Source: an uncultured Collinsella sp.
GTDB lineage: Bacteria; Actinomycetota; Coriobacteriia; Coriobacteriales; Coriobacteriaceae
Direction: 5' to 3'
Length of the DNA: 8,290 nucleotides
Assembly (NCBI GenBank): GCA_900752425.1
Contig: CAADVE010000008.1
Span: 1-8,290, forward strand
How positions within the stretch are numbered: the stretch's first letter is position 1; each line of letters starts with the position of its first letter. The position numbers and the translations under genes were made by a program. A model generated the notes under the pieces. That model did not search any database. It worked only from the letters and a program-made list of their open reading frames with translations, and was not told the DNA's origin. Below are positions 1-5,233 of the stretch, piece after piece.

Positions 1-113
1 ATTTCAAACGCGACCTGGAGGAATACATAGTCCACTGGAACACGAGCCGGAGGCAGGTAAGATTGAAGGGCCTGACCCCGGAGGAGTACCGGAATCAGGC
101 CCTTGCGGCCTAG
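1..113 (+). CDS. IS3-family transposase (OrfB), C-terminal end, cut by window edge
   Basis: A reading frame open from base 3 to the TAG at 111-113 encodes the last 36 residues of an IS3-family DDE transposase. The tail has the hallmark of the family's C-terminus: a Tyr-Ile-Val-His-Trp-Asn-Thr stretch followed by an Arg-rich run, then LKGLTPEEYRNQAL. This corresponds to the conserved 'YN..R....L.G.sP..YR' end of the integrase core (rve-type) domain. The catalytic Asp/Asp/Glu residues lie to the left of the window, so whether the element is intact cannot be judged. The stop is about 10 bases upstream of the terminal inverted repeat, as usual for IS3 elements. Family assignment is confident; activity is unknown. 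Confidence 0.88.
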   Translation, partial: FKRDLEEYIVHWNTSRRQVRLKGLTPEEYRNQALAA

Positions 114-151
114 TCGCTATTTAGGGCGTCCAAGATTTGGGGCGCAGTTCA
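1..151 (+). mobile_element. Right end of an IS3-family (IS150-group) insertion sequence
   Basis: The transposase tail is followed by a sequence whose reverse complement, reading inward from base 151, begins TGAACTGCGCCCC and continues through TTGGAC at about 128-133. This fits the IS150-group terminal repeat pattern (5'-TG, an ACTG block, a CCC block, then TTGGAC), so the element probably ends with the CA at 150-151. The left terminal repeat and the other copy of any 3-4 bp target duplication (starting at 152, CCC...) are outside the window. The end assignment comes from the family pattern and was not confirmed by alignment. Confidence 0.75.
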
Positions 152-156
152 CCCGC

Positions 157-174
157 GACAGGGCTTTTTCTGTC
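157..174. repeat. Small hairpin next to the IS end
   Basis: GACAG (157-161) and CTGTC (170-174) form a 5-bp inverted repeat around an 8-base loop containing TTTTT. It lies 5 bases outside the IS end. No T-tract follows the stem, so a terminator role is not supported. It may be chance or part of the insertion-site neighbourhood. Confidence 0.3.
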
Positions 175-199
175 CTCCTCCCCGCAACTCATCCCGAGA

Positions 200-251
200 T
201 AGTCATTGGGGACGTTCTTAAACGACTAGTCATTGGGGACAGTCTTGGTGC
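200..251. repeat. TTGGGGAC repeat pair, 27-bp period (copy A)
   Basis: TAGTCATTGGGGAC occurs at 200-213 and again at 227-240, exactly 27 bp apart. The first unit is bracketed by an inverted repeat: TAGTC (200-204) pairs with GACTA (224-228), which overlaps the start of the second unit and creates the palindrome GACTAGTC (224-231). The first unit continues as ...GACGTTCTT, the second as ...GACAGTCTTGGTGC. The same layout and period recur at 4950-5001 with different stem bases. This looks like a REP-type interspersed repeat; the REP label is an inference. Confidence 0.75.
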
Positions 252-289
252 GCTCCGTTCGTCCTCCCGTTCGATTTTTGCTCGGTGGG

Positions 290-295
290 TATACT
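290..295 (+). promoter_or_regulatory. Candidate -10 box for the 334-1347 gene
   Basis: TATACT matches the sigma-70 -10 consensus at 5 of 6 bases and lies 38 bases before the ATG of the membrane-protein gene. No convincing -35 hexamer is present 16-18 bases upstream, so this is a weak candidate resting on position and the -10 match alone. Confidence 0.3.
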
Positions 296-333
296 TCCTT
301 TCGCATTAAACGCCGGACTGAGGAGGTATCCAA

Positions 334-1347
334 ATGCCGGATAACGGGTCAATACAAAAAAGAGGCGCGCACGAGATGGCTCATGGGCGTCCTGTCCAGA
401 TAACCGAGCACACGACGGTAACAGAGCTGCAGCCCAGTCTGTCCGATGTCGTGTGCGCAAACAAAAAGCTGCAGATTGGCTTTATCGTTGCGCTCGTGGT
501 GCTGGCGCTGCTGTCGGGCTTTGTGGCTCGTCCGCATTTCGCCGATACCAAAACTTGGGACTCCACCATCGAGGTCATCGATCAAAAGAAAGGTAACGTA
601 CTGGCGCTCACGACCTCGTGCGTGGCGCTGTCTGCGGGCATTACCGCGCTGCCGGGTGATACGGGAACGCCGGTTGCCGAGCAGCTCGCGCAGCTTTCAG
701 GAAACTTGGGTATCGTGCTTGCCGTGCTCTACCTCGAGAAATACCTGCTAACCATTTTGTGGTCGGTTGGCCTGGGCATTTTAATCCCGTTTGCGTTGGT
801 GCTCTTTGCGGTGTCGCTCGGCATTCACGGGCGCTGGAGCACGAGCGCTGTCCTGCGCCGTGTGGCGACGCGCGTGCTGGTGGTTGCCGTGATCGGCATG
901 GCGCTCGTGCCCGCGAGCGTATGGGTGTCGCAAAAGGTCGATGAAACGTATCGAGTGAGCATCGAAGCGGCTGAGCAAAAGGCGACTGACGCTGCGAGTG
1001 CGGAAGATAGTGATAACTCCAAGGCAAGCAAGAAAAAGGCCGAGTCCACAGAGTCCAAGAACGTGCTTGAACAGCTTGCCGACGGCGCCTCGGGTCTTGT
1101 CACGTCGGTGACCAGCGGCGCCAAGCAGATGACCGATGAAATTGTGCAGCAAGTGACCGATCTCATCGAAGGCGTCATTGTGATGATCGTGACCTCGTGC
1201 GTTATCCCGCTGCTGGTGCTCGCGGCGTTTCTATGGCTGGGACACACGCTACTGGGGATTGATATTTCCGGCCCGGCGAACTATTTGACGGGCCGCTTTC
1301 TGAGTGCTCCGTCCAAGCACGCCAAGAAGGGCAGGCAGTCTGAGTAG
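334..1347 (+). CDS. Uncharacterised multi-pass membrane protein (337 aa)
   Basis: The ATG at 334 is preceded by a strong AGGAGG (321-326) at 7-base spacing, which decides the start over a second ATG at 376. The protein has a polar N-terminus (1-45) and a first hydrophobic segment at about 47-65. A moderately hydrophobic conserved-looking stretch follows at 88-105 (NVLALTTSCVALSAGITALP). Further membrane-type segments lie at about 122-140, 141-164, 178-199 and 280-308. A Lys/Ser/Ala/Glu-rich, probably soluble linker (205-245) lies between the last two, and the C-terminal tail is basic. No catalytic motif or named domain is recognised, so no function is assigned. The gene stands alone: an IS end lies upstream and a strong terminator downstream, which separates it from the lac operon. 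It resembles hypothetical membrane proteins of gut Gram-positives, but this is an impression, not a search result. Confidence 0.85.
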   Translation: MPDNGSIQKRGAHEMAHGRPVQITEHTTVTELQPSLSDVVCANKKLQIGFIVALVVLALLSGFVARPHFADTKTWDSTIEVIDQKKGNVLALTTSCVALSAGITALPGDTGTPVAEQLAQLSGNLGIVLAVLYLEKYLLTILWSVGLGILIPFALVLFAVSLGIHGRWSTSAVLRRVATRVLVVAVIGMALVPASVWVSQKVDETYRVSIEAAEQKATDAASAEDSDNSKASKKKAESTESKNVLEQLADGASGLVTSVTSGAKQMTDEIVQQVTDLIEGVIVMIVTSCVIPLLVLAAFLWLGHTLLGIDISGPANYLTGRFLSAPSKHAKKGRQSE

Positions 1348-1381
1348 GCGGCAAAGCGTTCTTTGGAAGATCAACAGTAAG

Positions 1382-1420
1382 AAGGGCGGCCGAGACACGT
1401 TCTCGGCCGCCCTTTTGTTT
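1382..1420 (+). terminator. Strong intrinsic terminator after the membrane-protein gene
   Basis: A perfect 14-bp stem, AAGGGCGGCCGAGA (1382-1395) with TCTCGGCCGCCCTT (1401-1414), closes a 5-base loop and runs into a T-rich tail (TTTTGTTT). It lies 34 bases after the stop of the 334-1347 gene and insulates the lac operon from it. Confidence 0.9.
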
Positions 1421-1484
1421 GTTGAATACGCGGTCGCTACGTCCGCGCCGGGTCCAGACGGTCGGCAATCATCCGTAAACGGTA

Positions 1485-1504
1485 TTTGTTCAAAAAATAA
1501 CAAA
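1485..1504. promoter_or_regulatory. Operator-like inverted repeat 1 upstream of lacA
   Basis: TTTGTT (1485-1490) and AACAAA (1499-1504) form a 6-8-6 inverted repeat in an AT-rich island within otherwise GC-rich DNA. It contains TGTTCAAA, which recurs at 1541. The same 20-bp geometry appears at 1541-1560, which suggests two sites for one dimeric repressor. Lac operons of this gene type are commonly controlled by a DeoR-family LacR, so such a regulator is the likely partner. This is inferred; no regulator gene is in the window. Confidence 0.5.
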
Positions 1505-1520
1505 GATAAACAAATAATTC

Positions 1521-1549
1521 TTGCAGTTGATGTTCGAATGTGTTCAAAT
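1521..1549 (+). promoter_or_regulatory. Candidate lac operon promoter
   Basis: TTGCAG (1521-1526) and TCAAAT (1544-1549) are separated by 17 bases and match the -35 and -10 consensus moderately (4 of 6 for the -10). They lie about 105 bases upstream of the lacA ATG in the only AT-rich stretch of the intergenic region. The -10 falls inside operator-like repeat 2, so a bound repressor would block polymerase. Position and context support a promoter; the exact hexamers are uncertain. Confidence 0.45.
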
Positions 1550-1560
1550 AAACATGAACA
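1541..1560. promoter_or_regulatory. Operator-like inverted repeat 2 overlapping the -10 region
   Basis: TGTTCA (1541-1546), 8 bases, TGAACA (1555-1560): a perfect 6-8-6 inverted repeat. A further TGTTCGAA half-site lies 10 bp upstream at 1531. The TGTTCAAA cores at 1487 and 1541 are 54 bp apart, about five helical turns, which would place two repressor dimers on one DNA face. Confidence 0.55.
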
Positions 1561-1654
1561 GTGAAGAACCGCACATTCAGATGCCCGGACCTGAACGCGA
1601 TTCAACACTTCCAAACAGAAACTACGCACCTGCGTATCTCTCAAGGAGGATGTC

Positions 1655-2083
1655 ATGAGGGTTGTAATCGCTTCCGATGCCGACGGTATGTCGATGAAGG
1701 AGTCCATCAAGGAGATGCTCATCGCCGACGGTCACGAGGTCGTCGACTATTCCGAGACCCCTGCCGCGGACTTTGTCGATTCCGCGACCGCCGTTGCCAA
1801 GGACCTGCTGGAGCACAAGGATTCCCAGGGCTTCGCATTCGATAAGTACGGAGTCGGCTCCTATATGGCCGCCGTCAAGATTAAGGGCATGGTCGTCGCC
1901 AATATTTCCGACGAGCGTTCCGCCTACATGACCCGCGAGCACAACGGCTCGCGCATGGTCACCATGGGCCCGGGCGTTGTGGGCACCGAGGTCGCCAAGA
2001 AGATCGCCCACGAGTTCCTGCGCGCCCAGTACGCCGGCGGCCGTCACCAGATCCGTGTCGACATGCTCAACAAGATGGCCTAA
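1655..2083 (+). CDS. lacA: Galactose-6-phosphate isomerase subunit LacA
   Basis: This is one half of the heteromeric enzyme that converts D-galactose-6-phosphate to D-tagatose-6-phosphate in the cytoplasmic tagatose-6-phosphate pathway. The 142 residues match the normal LacA length. The sequence follows the family through the IASDADG start, DFVDSATAVAKD (39-50), IKGMVVANISDERSAYMTR (76-94) and the invariant C-terminus GGRHQIRVDMLNKM. LacA belongs to the RpiB/LacAB fold but has no Cys at the usual catalytic place (FDKYGVGS, 62-69), so LacB must supply it. His96, Arg130 and Arg134 stand where LacA is known to contribute ring opening and phosphate binding. AAGGAGG (1643-1649) lies 5 bases before the ATG. 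It is the first gene of the lacA-lacB-lacX-lacC operon, with 63 bases to lacB. Confidence 0.96.
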   Translation: MRVVIASDADGMSMKESIKEMLIADGHEVVDYSETPAADFVDSATAVAKDLLEHKDSQGFAFDKYGVGSYMAAVKIKGMVVANISDERSAYMTREHNGSRMVTMGPGVVGTEVAKKIAHEFLRAQYAGGRHQIRVDMLNKMA

Positions 2084-2146
2084 CGAGAGCCACCGAGAAC
2101 TCGAACTTCTACCTCAACTTGTGAATTCAGACGAAAGGACGTTCTG

Positions 2147-2671
2147 ATGAAGAAGACCATCGCAATCGGTTGCGACCATATCGTTACGGACGAGAAGATC
2201 TATCTGGCCGACCGCCTGGAGCAGGCTGGCTACAAGGTGCTCGACTGCGGCACCTACAGCCACACCCGTACGCACTATCCCATCTACGGTAAGGCCGTGG
2301 GCGAGGCTGTTGCCAGCGGCAAGGCCGACTTTGGCGTGGCCCTGTGCGGCACCGGCATCGGCATCACCAACGCCGTCAACAAGGTTCCCGGCGCCCGCTG
2401 CGCCCTGGTTCGCGACATGACCTCTGCCCTGTATGCCCGTCGCGAGCTCAACGCCAACATCGTGGGCTTTGGCGGCAAGATCACCGGCGAGTTCCTGATG
2501 GCCGATATCATGCTTGCCTTCCTGGAGGAGCCCTACGAGAAGACTCCCGAGCACGATGCCCTGATCGCCAAGATCGATGCCTGCAACAAGGCCGACGCCG
2601 AGGCTCAGGCCGACCCGCACTTCTTTGACGAGTTCCTCGAGAAGTGGGACCGCGGCGAATACCACGATTAG
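2147..2671 (+). CDS. lacB: Galactose-6-phosphate isomerase subunit LacB
   Basis: This is the catalytic-Cys subunit of galactose-6-phosphate isomerase, the partner of LacA. The 174 residues fit the family (about 171). Visible motifs are IGCDHIVTD (7-15), the THYP element (42-45), the active-site LCGTGIGITNAVNKVPG (66-82) with Cys67 and Thr69, RDMTSALYARRELNANIVGFGG (89-110), and the strongly conserved tail ADPHFFDEFLEKWDRGEYHD. The tail is distinctive of LacB as against RpiB ribose-5-phosphate isomerases. AAAGGA (2134-2139) precedes the ATG by 7 bases. With LacA adjacent, galactose-6-phosphate is the clear substrate, which implies that a PTS elsewhere imports lactose or galactose as the phosphorylated sugar. 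Confidence 0.97.
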   Translation: MKKTIAIGCDHIVTDEKIYLADRLEQAGYKVLDCGTYSHTRTHYPIYGKAVGEAVASGKADFGVALCGTGIGITNAVNKVPGARCALVRDMTSALYARRELNANIVGFGGKITGEFLMADIMLAFLEEPYEKTPEHDALIAKIDACNKADAEAQADPHFFDEFLEKWDRGEYHD

Positions 2672-2790
2672 CGGGTATCCGGCGTAATTAACTAGTCCGT
2701 TGACGGCTCGCGTTTCTGTGATGGGGCGCGGGCCGGTTTGCTATCAGCCCCACTGACTTGGCGGGCTGTCGTAAGAAAGGGAAGGCTCCT

Positions 2791-3672
2791 ATGGAGTTTG
2801 TTCTTGATAACGGTTCTATCCGCGTGGCACTGAGCACGGCTGGCGGATCGTTCACTTCTATTGCGGCCAACGGCCGTGAGTACCTGTGGCAGGGCGACCC
2901 GGCGGTGTGGTCGGGCCAGGCACCCATTTGTTTCCCGATCTGCGGCGGCCTTCGAGATGGTCACGCAATGACTATGGGCGGCCACGAGGTCAAGCTTGCC
3001 CGTCACGGCTTTGCTCGCAAACAGGAGTGGAAGCTCGAGGAGCAGGGCGACAACATGGTCGCGCTGAGCCTAAGCTCTGCCGACCATGCCGAGTTGCTCG
3101 AGCAGTACCCGTATCCGTTTAAGATCGTTGCTCGTTACACGATCGATGCGGAAAAGGTGGCCGTGTCGTACGAGGTGACCAATGAGGGCACCGAGGACAT
3201 GCCGTTCTTTGTGGGCGGTCACCCTGGCTTTAAGTGCCCGCTTGACGAGGGCGAGTCCTATGACGACTATGAGCTCCGTTTTGAGCAGCGCGAGGCCGCC
3301 GAGCTCTGTACTGCCGTTCCCTCGACGGGCCTGATTGATGTTGAGCATCGCAGCAAGAACCCGATGGTTGGCCATGACCTGCCGCTGACCCACGAACTCT
3401 TTGACTTCGCGGAGACCATCTTTGACGTGCTCGAGAGCCGCGTGGTTACGCTGACCAAGAAGACCGAGGACAAGGGCGTGCGCCTGACGTTTCCCGATAT
3501 GCCGTACCTGATTGTGTGGAGCAAGCCCGAGGGTGACTTTGTGGCCGTGGAACCGTGGGGCGGCCTGTCCACCTGCTCCGACGAGGACGATATTCTGGAG
3601 CACAAGCGCGGCTGCCTGGTGGCCAAGCCGGGGGAGACCGTTACCCGCGGCTTTGAGATCGAGATCCTTTAA
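2791..3672 (+). CDS. lacX: Aldose 1-epimerase family protein, LacX type
   Basis: A 293-residue aldose 1-epimerase (galactose mutarotase) superfamily protein. The likely catalytic residues are His72 in ARHGFAR (70-76), His144 in GGHPGF (142-147) and the general base Glu254 in VAVEPWGG (251-258). The length fits LacX, which accompanies tagatose-pathway genes in lactic acid bacteria. The frame is open further upstream to a TTG at 2758, but the ATG at 2791 is preferred: GAAGG (2781-2785) precedes it by 5 bases and family proteins begin with this short MEFVLDNGSI strand. The substrate is unknown; interconversion of anomers of galactose, galactose-6-phosphate or a related sugar is inferred from the operon. 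It sits between lacB and lacC rather than at the operon end as in lactococci. The 119-base gap before it holds no clear promoter or terminator. Confidence 0.88.
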   Translation: MEFVLDNGSIRVALSTAGGSFTSIAANGREYLWQGDPAVWSGQAPICFPICGGLRDGHAMTMGGHEVKLARHGFARKQEWKLEEQGDNMVALSLSSADHAELLEQYPYPFKIVARYTIDAEKVAVSYEVTNEGTEDMPFFVGGHPGFKCPLDEGESYDDYELRFEQREAAELCTAVPSTGLIDVEHRSKNPMVGHDLPLTHELFDFAETIFDVLESRVVTLTKKTEDKGVRLTFPDMPYLIVWSKPEGDFVAVEPWGGLSTCSDEDDILEHKRGCLVAKPGETVTRGFEIEIL

Positions 3673-3728
3673 CGAGCTATCGTATGCTTGGGGCCGCGCG
3701 TGTCGTGCCCCGGAAACAGGAGTTCAAT

Positions 3729-4664
3729 ATGATTCTGACCGTTACCATGAACCCGTCGATTGATACGCGCTATCAGCTCGATACGCTGATCATCGACGAT
3801 GTTAACCGTGTGACGCCCGAAAAGACCGCTGGCGGTAAGGGCCTCAACGTGAGCCGCGTGCTGCTGCAGCTGGGCGACGATGTGCTCGCGACCGGTTTGC
3901 TCGGCGGCCACATGGGTGCCTATATGGCTGAGCTTATGGATGCCGACGGCGTCAAGAACGACTTTGTGCCCATCGCCGGTGAGACGCGCATTTGCCTGAA
4001 TATCCTGCACGAGGGCAATCAGACCGAGCTGTTGGAGAGCGGCCCGCAGATCGCCCCGGCCGAGCTCGAGGCCTTTACGGCCAAGTTCGCCGAGCTTGCA
4101 GCGAAGGCAGACGTTGTGACGCTTTCGGGCTCGCTGCCGCGCGGCGTCGATGCCGGCTACTATGCCGACCTCGTCAAGATCGCCGAGGAGGCGGGCGCCA
4201 AGGTGCTGCTCGACACCTCGGGTGCATCGCTGGAGGCCGCGCTGGAGTCCGACGCTAAGCCTGAGCTCGTAAAGCCCAACCTGACCGAGATTAACGGCCT
4301 GCTGGGTACGTCCTTTACGACCGATGATGTCGATGCCCTGCGCGAGGCCCTTGCCGCCGATGGCCGCTTTGTCGGTATTCCCTGGGTTGTCGTTTCGATG
4401 GGCGCTGCCGGTTCGGTGGGCTTCCATGAGGGTCGCGCGTTCCGCGCCAAGACGCCCGCGATTGCGGCTGTGAACGCGACGGGTTCCGGCGACTCGACCA
4501 TCGCCGGCTTTGCGCATGCCATTGCTGCCGGCGCCGACGACGTCACGGTGCTCAAGACCGCCAATACCTGCGGCAAGCTCAACGCCATGGATCCCAAGAC
4601 TGGGCATTTGGTTATGGACCGCTGGGACGAGGTCTACAACAGCGTTGTCGTGACTGAACTGTAG
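3729..4664 (+). CDS. lacC: Tagatose-6-phosphate kinase LacC (PfkB family)
   Basis: This cytoplasmic kinase phosphorylates tagatose-6-phosphate to tagatose-1,6-bisphosphate with ATP. The 311 residues match LacC (about 310). PfkB features visible are the TMNPSID start (6-12), signature 1 AGGKGLNVSRVLLQLG (34-49), LSGSLPRG (132-139), VKPNLTE (181-187) and signature 2 NATGSGDSTIAG (249-260) with catalytic Asp255. Sequence alone hardly separates LacC from 1-phosphofructokinase (FruK); adjacency to lacAB decides for LacC. The frame is open upstream to an ATG at 3684, but the ATG at 3729 is chosen because AGGAG (3718-3722) lies 6 bases before it and the family begins with MILTVTMNPS. It is the last gene of the operon: no lacD follows, and the TAG is one base from a repeat hairpin. 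Confidence 0.92.
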   Translation: MILTVTMNPSIDTRYQLDTLIIDDVNRVTPEKTAGGKGLNVSRVLLQLGDDVLATGLLGGHMGAYMAELMDADGVKNDFVPIAGETRICLNILHEGNQTELLESGPQIAPAELEAFTAKFAELAAKADVVTLSGSLPRGVDAGYYADLVKIAEEAGAKVLLDTSGASLEAALESDAKPELVKPNLTEINGLLGTSFTTDDVDALREALAADGRFVGIPWVVVSMGAAGSVGFHEGRAFRAKTPAIAAVNATGSGDSTIAGFAHAIAAGADDVTVLKTANTCGKLNAMDPKTGHLVMDRWDEVYNSVVVTEL

Positions 4665-4665
4665 G

Positions 4666-4707
4666 GTTACGCGGTTTTACCAAACCGCGTAACGGCGCGA
4701 CGCTGCA
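4666..4707 (+). repeat. TACC-loop hairpin repeat, unit 1
   Basis: GTTACGCGGTTT (4666-4677) pairs perfectly with AAACCGCGTAAC (4682-4693) across the loop TACC. The tail CGACGCTGCA follows (4698-4707). It begins one base after the lacC stop. The following bases are GC-rich, so it lacks the T-tract of an intrinsic terminator. It shares loop and tail, but not stem sequence, with the unit at 4716-4754. Confidence 0.8.
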
Positions 4708-4715
4708 CCTCAGGT

Positions 4716-4754
4716 TCCGCCGTTCTACCGAACGGCGGACCGGTCGACGCTGCA
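4716..4754 (+). repeat. TACC-loop hairpin repeat, unit 2
   Basis: A perfect 10-bp stem, TCCGCCGTTC (4716-4725) with GAACGGCGGA (4730-4739), closes the loop TACC. Then comes CCGG and the tail TCGACGCTGCA. A near-identical copy (36 of 39 positions) lies on the minus strand at 7101-7139 between hypD and hypE. This shows that it is an interspersed element rather than a structure private to lacC. Confidence 0.88.
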
Positions 4755-4853
4755 AACCCGCCAGAGCGGCAATCTACCTTTCAACTGCGGTGGCATGACC
4801 AGAAGGTCAATGCCGCCTTGTTTCAAGGCACCTTGCTCGCTCTGGCGGGTTTT
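4754..4853. other. Structured ~100-nt element closed by a 15-bp stem
   Basis: AAACCCGCCAGAGCG (4754-4768) is perfectly complementary to 4838-4852, which ends in TTTT (4850-4853). Inside, 4789-4800 pairs with 4805-4817 around the loop AGAA, with a single bulged A at 4809 and one G-U pair, giving a second hairpin. Next to it CCTTG/CAAGG (4816-4828) and CAAG/CTTG (4824-4835) are mutually exclusive small hairpins. The stem is followed by TTT on either strand, so the element could terminate lacC transcripts and oncoming minus-strand transcripts, although a 69-nt interior is unusual for a terminator. Alternatives are a non-coding RNA (an Rfam gut-bacterial motif should be checked) or a miniature element with 15-bp terminal repeats. 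The pairing is certain as sequence; the role is open. Confidence 0.6.
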
Positions 4854-4857
4854 CGCT

Positions 4858-4877
4858 GTCGTTGCCAAAACAACGGC
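4858..4877. repeat. Short hairpin
   Basis: GTCGTTG (4858-4864) pairs with CAACGGC (4871-4877), with one G-U pair, around CCAAAA. It directly follows the structured element and could be an extra arm of it. No T-tract follows. Confidence 0.35.
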
Positions 4878-4933
4878 GTTCCCTTGGCTGGCTTAAAGTG
4901 GCGCTTGTACCTGTGGCGTTGCCATCGCTGAAG

Positions 4934-5001
4934 TAGTCATTGGGAAGGCGGCAGTTGGGGACGTTCCTTTTCTGCCGGCAGTTGGGGACACTCCTTGTGC
5001 C
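4934..5001. repeat. TTGGGGAC repeat cluster, 27-bp period (copy B)
   Basis: GGCAGTTGGGGAC occurs at 4950-4962 and 4977-4989, again 27 bp apart. GGCAG (4950-4954) pairs with CTGCC (4972-4976), bracketing the first unit as TAGTC/GACTA does in copy A. The first unit continues GACGTTCCTT, the second GACACTCCTTGTGCC, parallel to copy A. A partial unit TAGTCATTGGG with copy A's stem sequence lies just upstream (4934-4944), which links the two copies as one family. Confidence 0.78.
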
Positions 5002-5021
5002 AGCGTTGCGTCGAGTGCTTG

Positions 5022-5191
5022 GGAAACCGCGACCCGGTTTTTGGCCGAATAGTGGGTCGCATTTTCCGGATGGGGTGGGTTGCGGAAAGTGCGACCCGGA
5101 ATATTGCTCTGAAACGGGATGCGGTTTCCCTGATGCGCCTCAAACGGAAAGCATATCCCATTCCGGAGCTCCAAAACGGGATGCGCTTTCC
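5022..5191. repeat. Array of six 14-bp boxes in alternating orientation (62-bp period)
   Basis: Six related 14-mers alternate strictly in orientation: GGAAACCGCGACCC (5022), GGGTCGCATTTTCC (5054), GGAAAGTGCGACCC (5084), GGGATGCGGTTTCC (5116), GGAAAGCATATCCC (5146) and GGGATGCGCTTTCC (5178). Starts are 32, 30, 32, 30 and 32 bp apart. In one orientation all read GGG-N6-TTTCC. Equivalently there are three 46-bp inverted-repeat units (14-18-14) starting at 5022, 5084 and 5146, an exact 62-bp period with 16-bp gaps. The spacers between boxes differ. It lies downstream of the HAD gene (stop at 5234) on that gene's strand and far downstream of lacC. Nothing protein-like explains it. Binding-site array and hairpin array are both possible. 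Confidence 0.82.
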
Positions 5192-5233
5192 GCGCGGAAG
5201 AATTGTCGCAGCTGCGTTAAGCAGTGTCGCTCG

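Noticed and set aside
1561..1845. GTG-started frame beginning in the lacA leader as a leader peptide
   Set aside because: It reads out of frame through lacA without stopping and has no ribosome binding site at 1561.
2700..2728. Internal promoter before lacX starting with TTGACG (2700-2705)
   Set aside because: No -10-like hexamer lies 15-19 bases downstream; the sequence there is G-rich.
3669..4607. Minus-strand open frame (312 codons) opposite lacC
   Set aside because: It is an antisense shadow of lacC, which has all PfkB motifs; the reverse frame shows no motif and no start signal.
4666..4693. Intrinsic terminator directly after lacC
   Set aside because: The 12-bp stem is perfect but is followed by GGCGCGAC with no T-tract, and its loop and tail identify it as a repeat unit.
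5068..5085. G-quadruplex in the G-rich spacer of the box array
   Set aside because: Only two of the four G-runs reach three bases, so at most a weak two-layer structure is possible, and the other spacers lack it.
5022..5191. CRISPR array
   Set aside because: Spacing near 30-32 bp is suggestive, but the repeats are only 14 bp, alternate in orientation and have 16/18-bp spacers; no cas gene is nearby.
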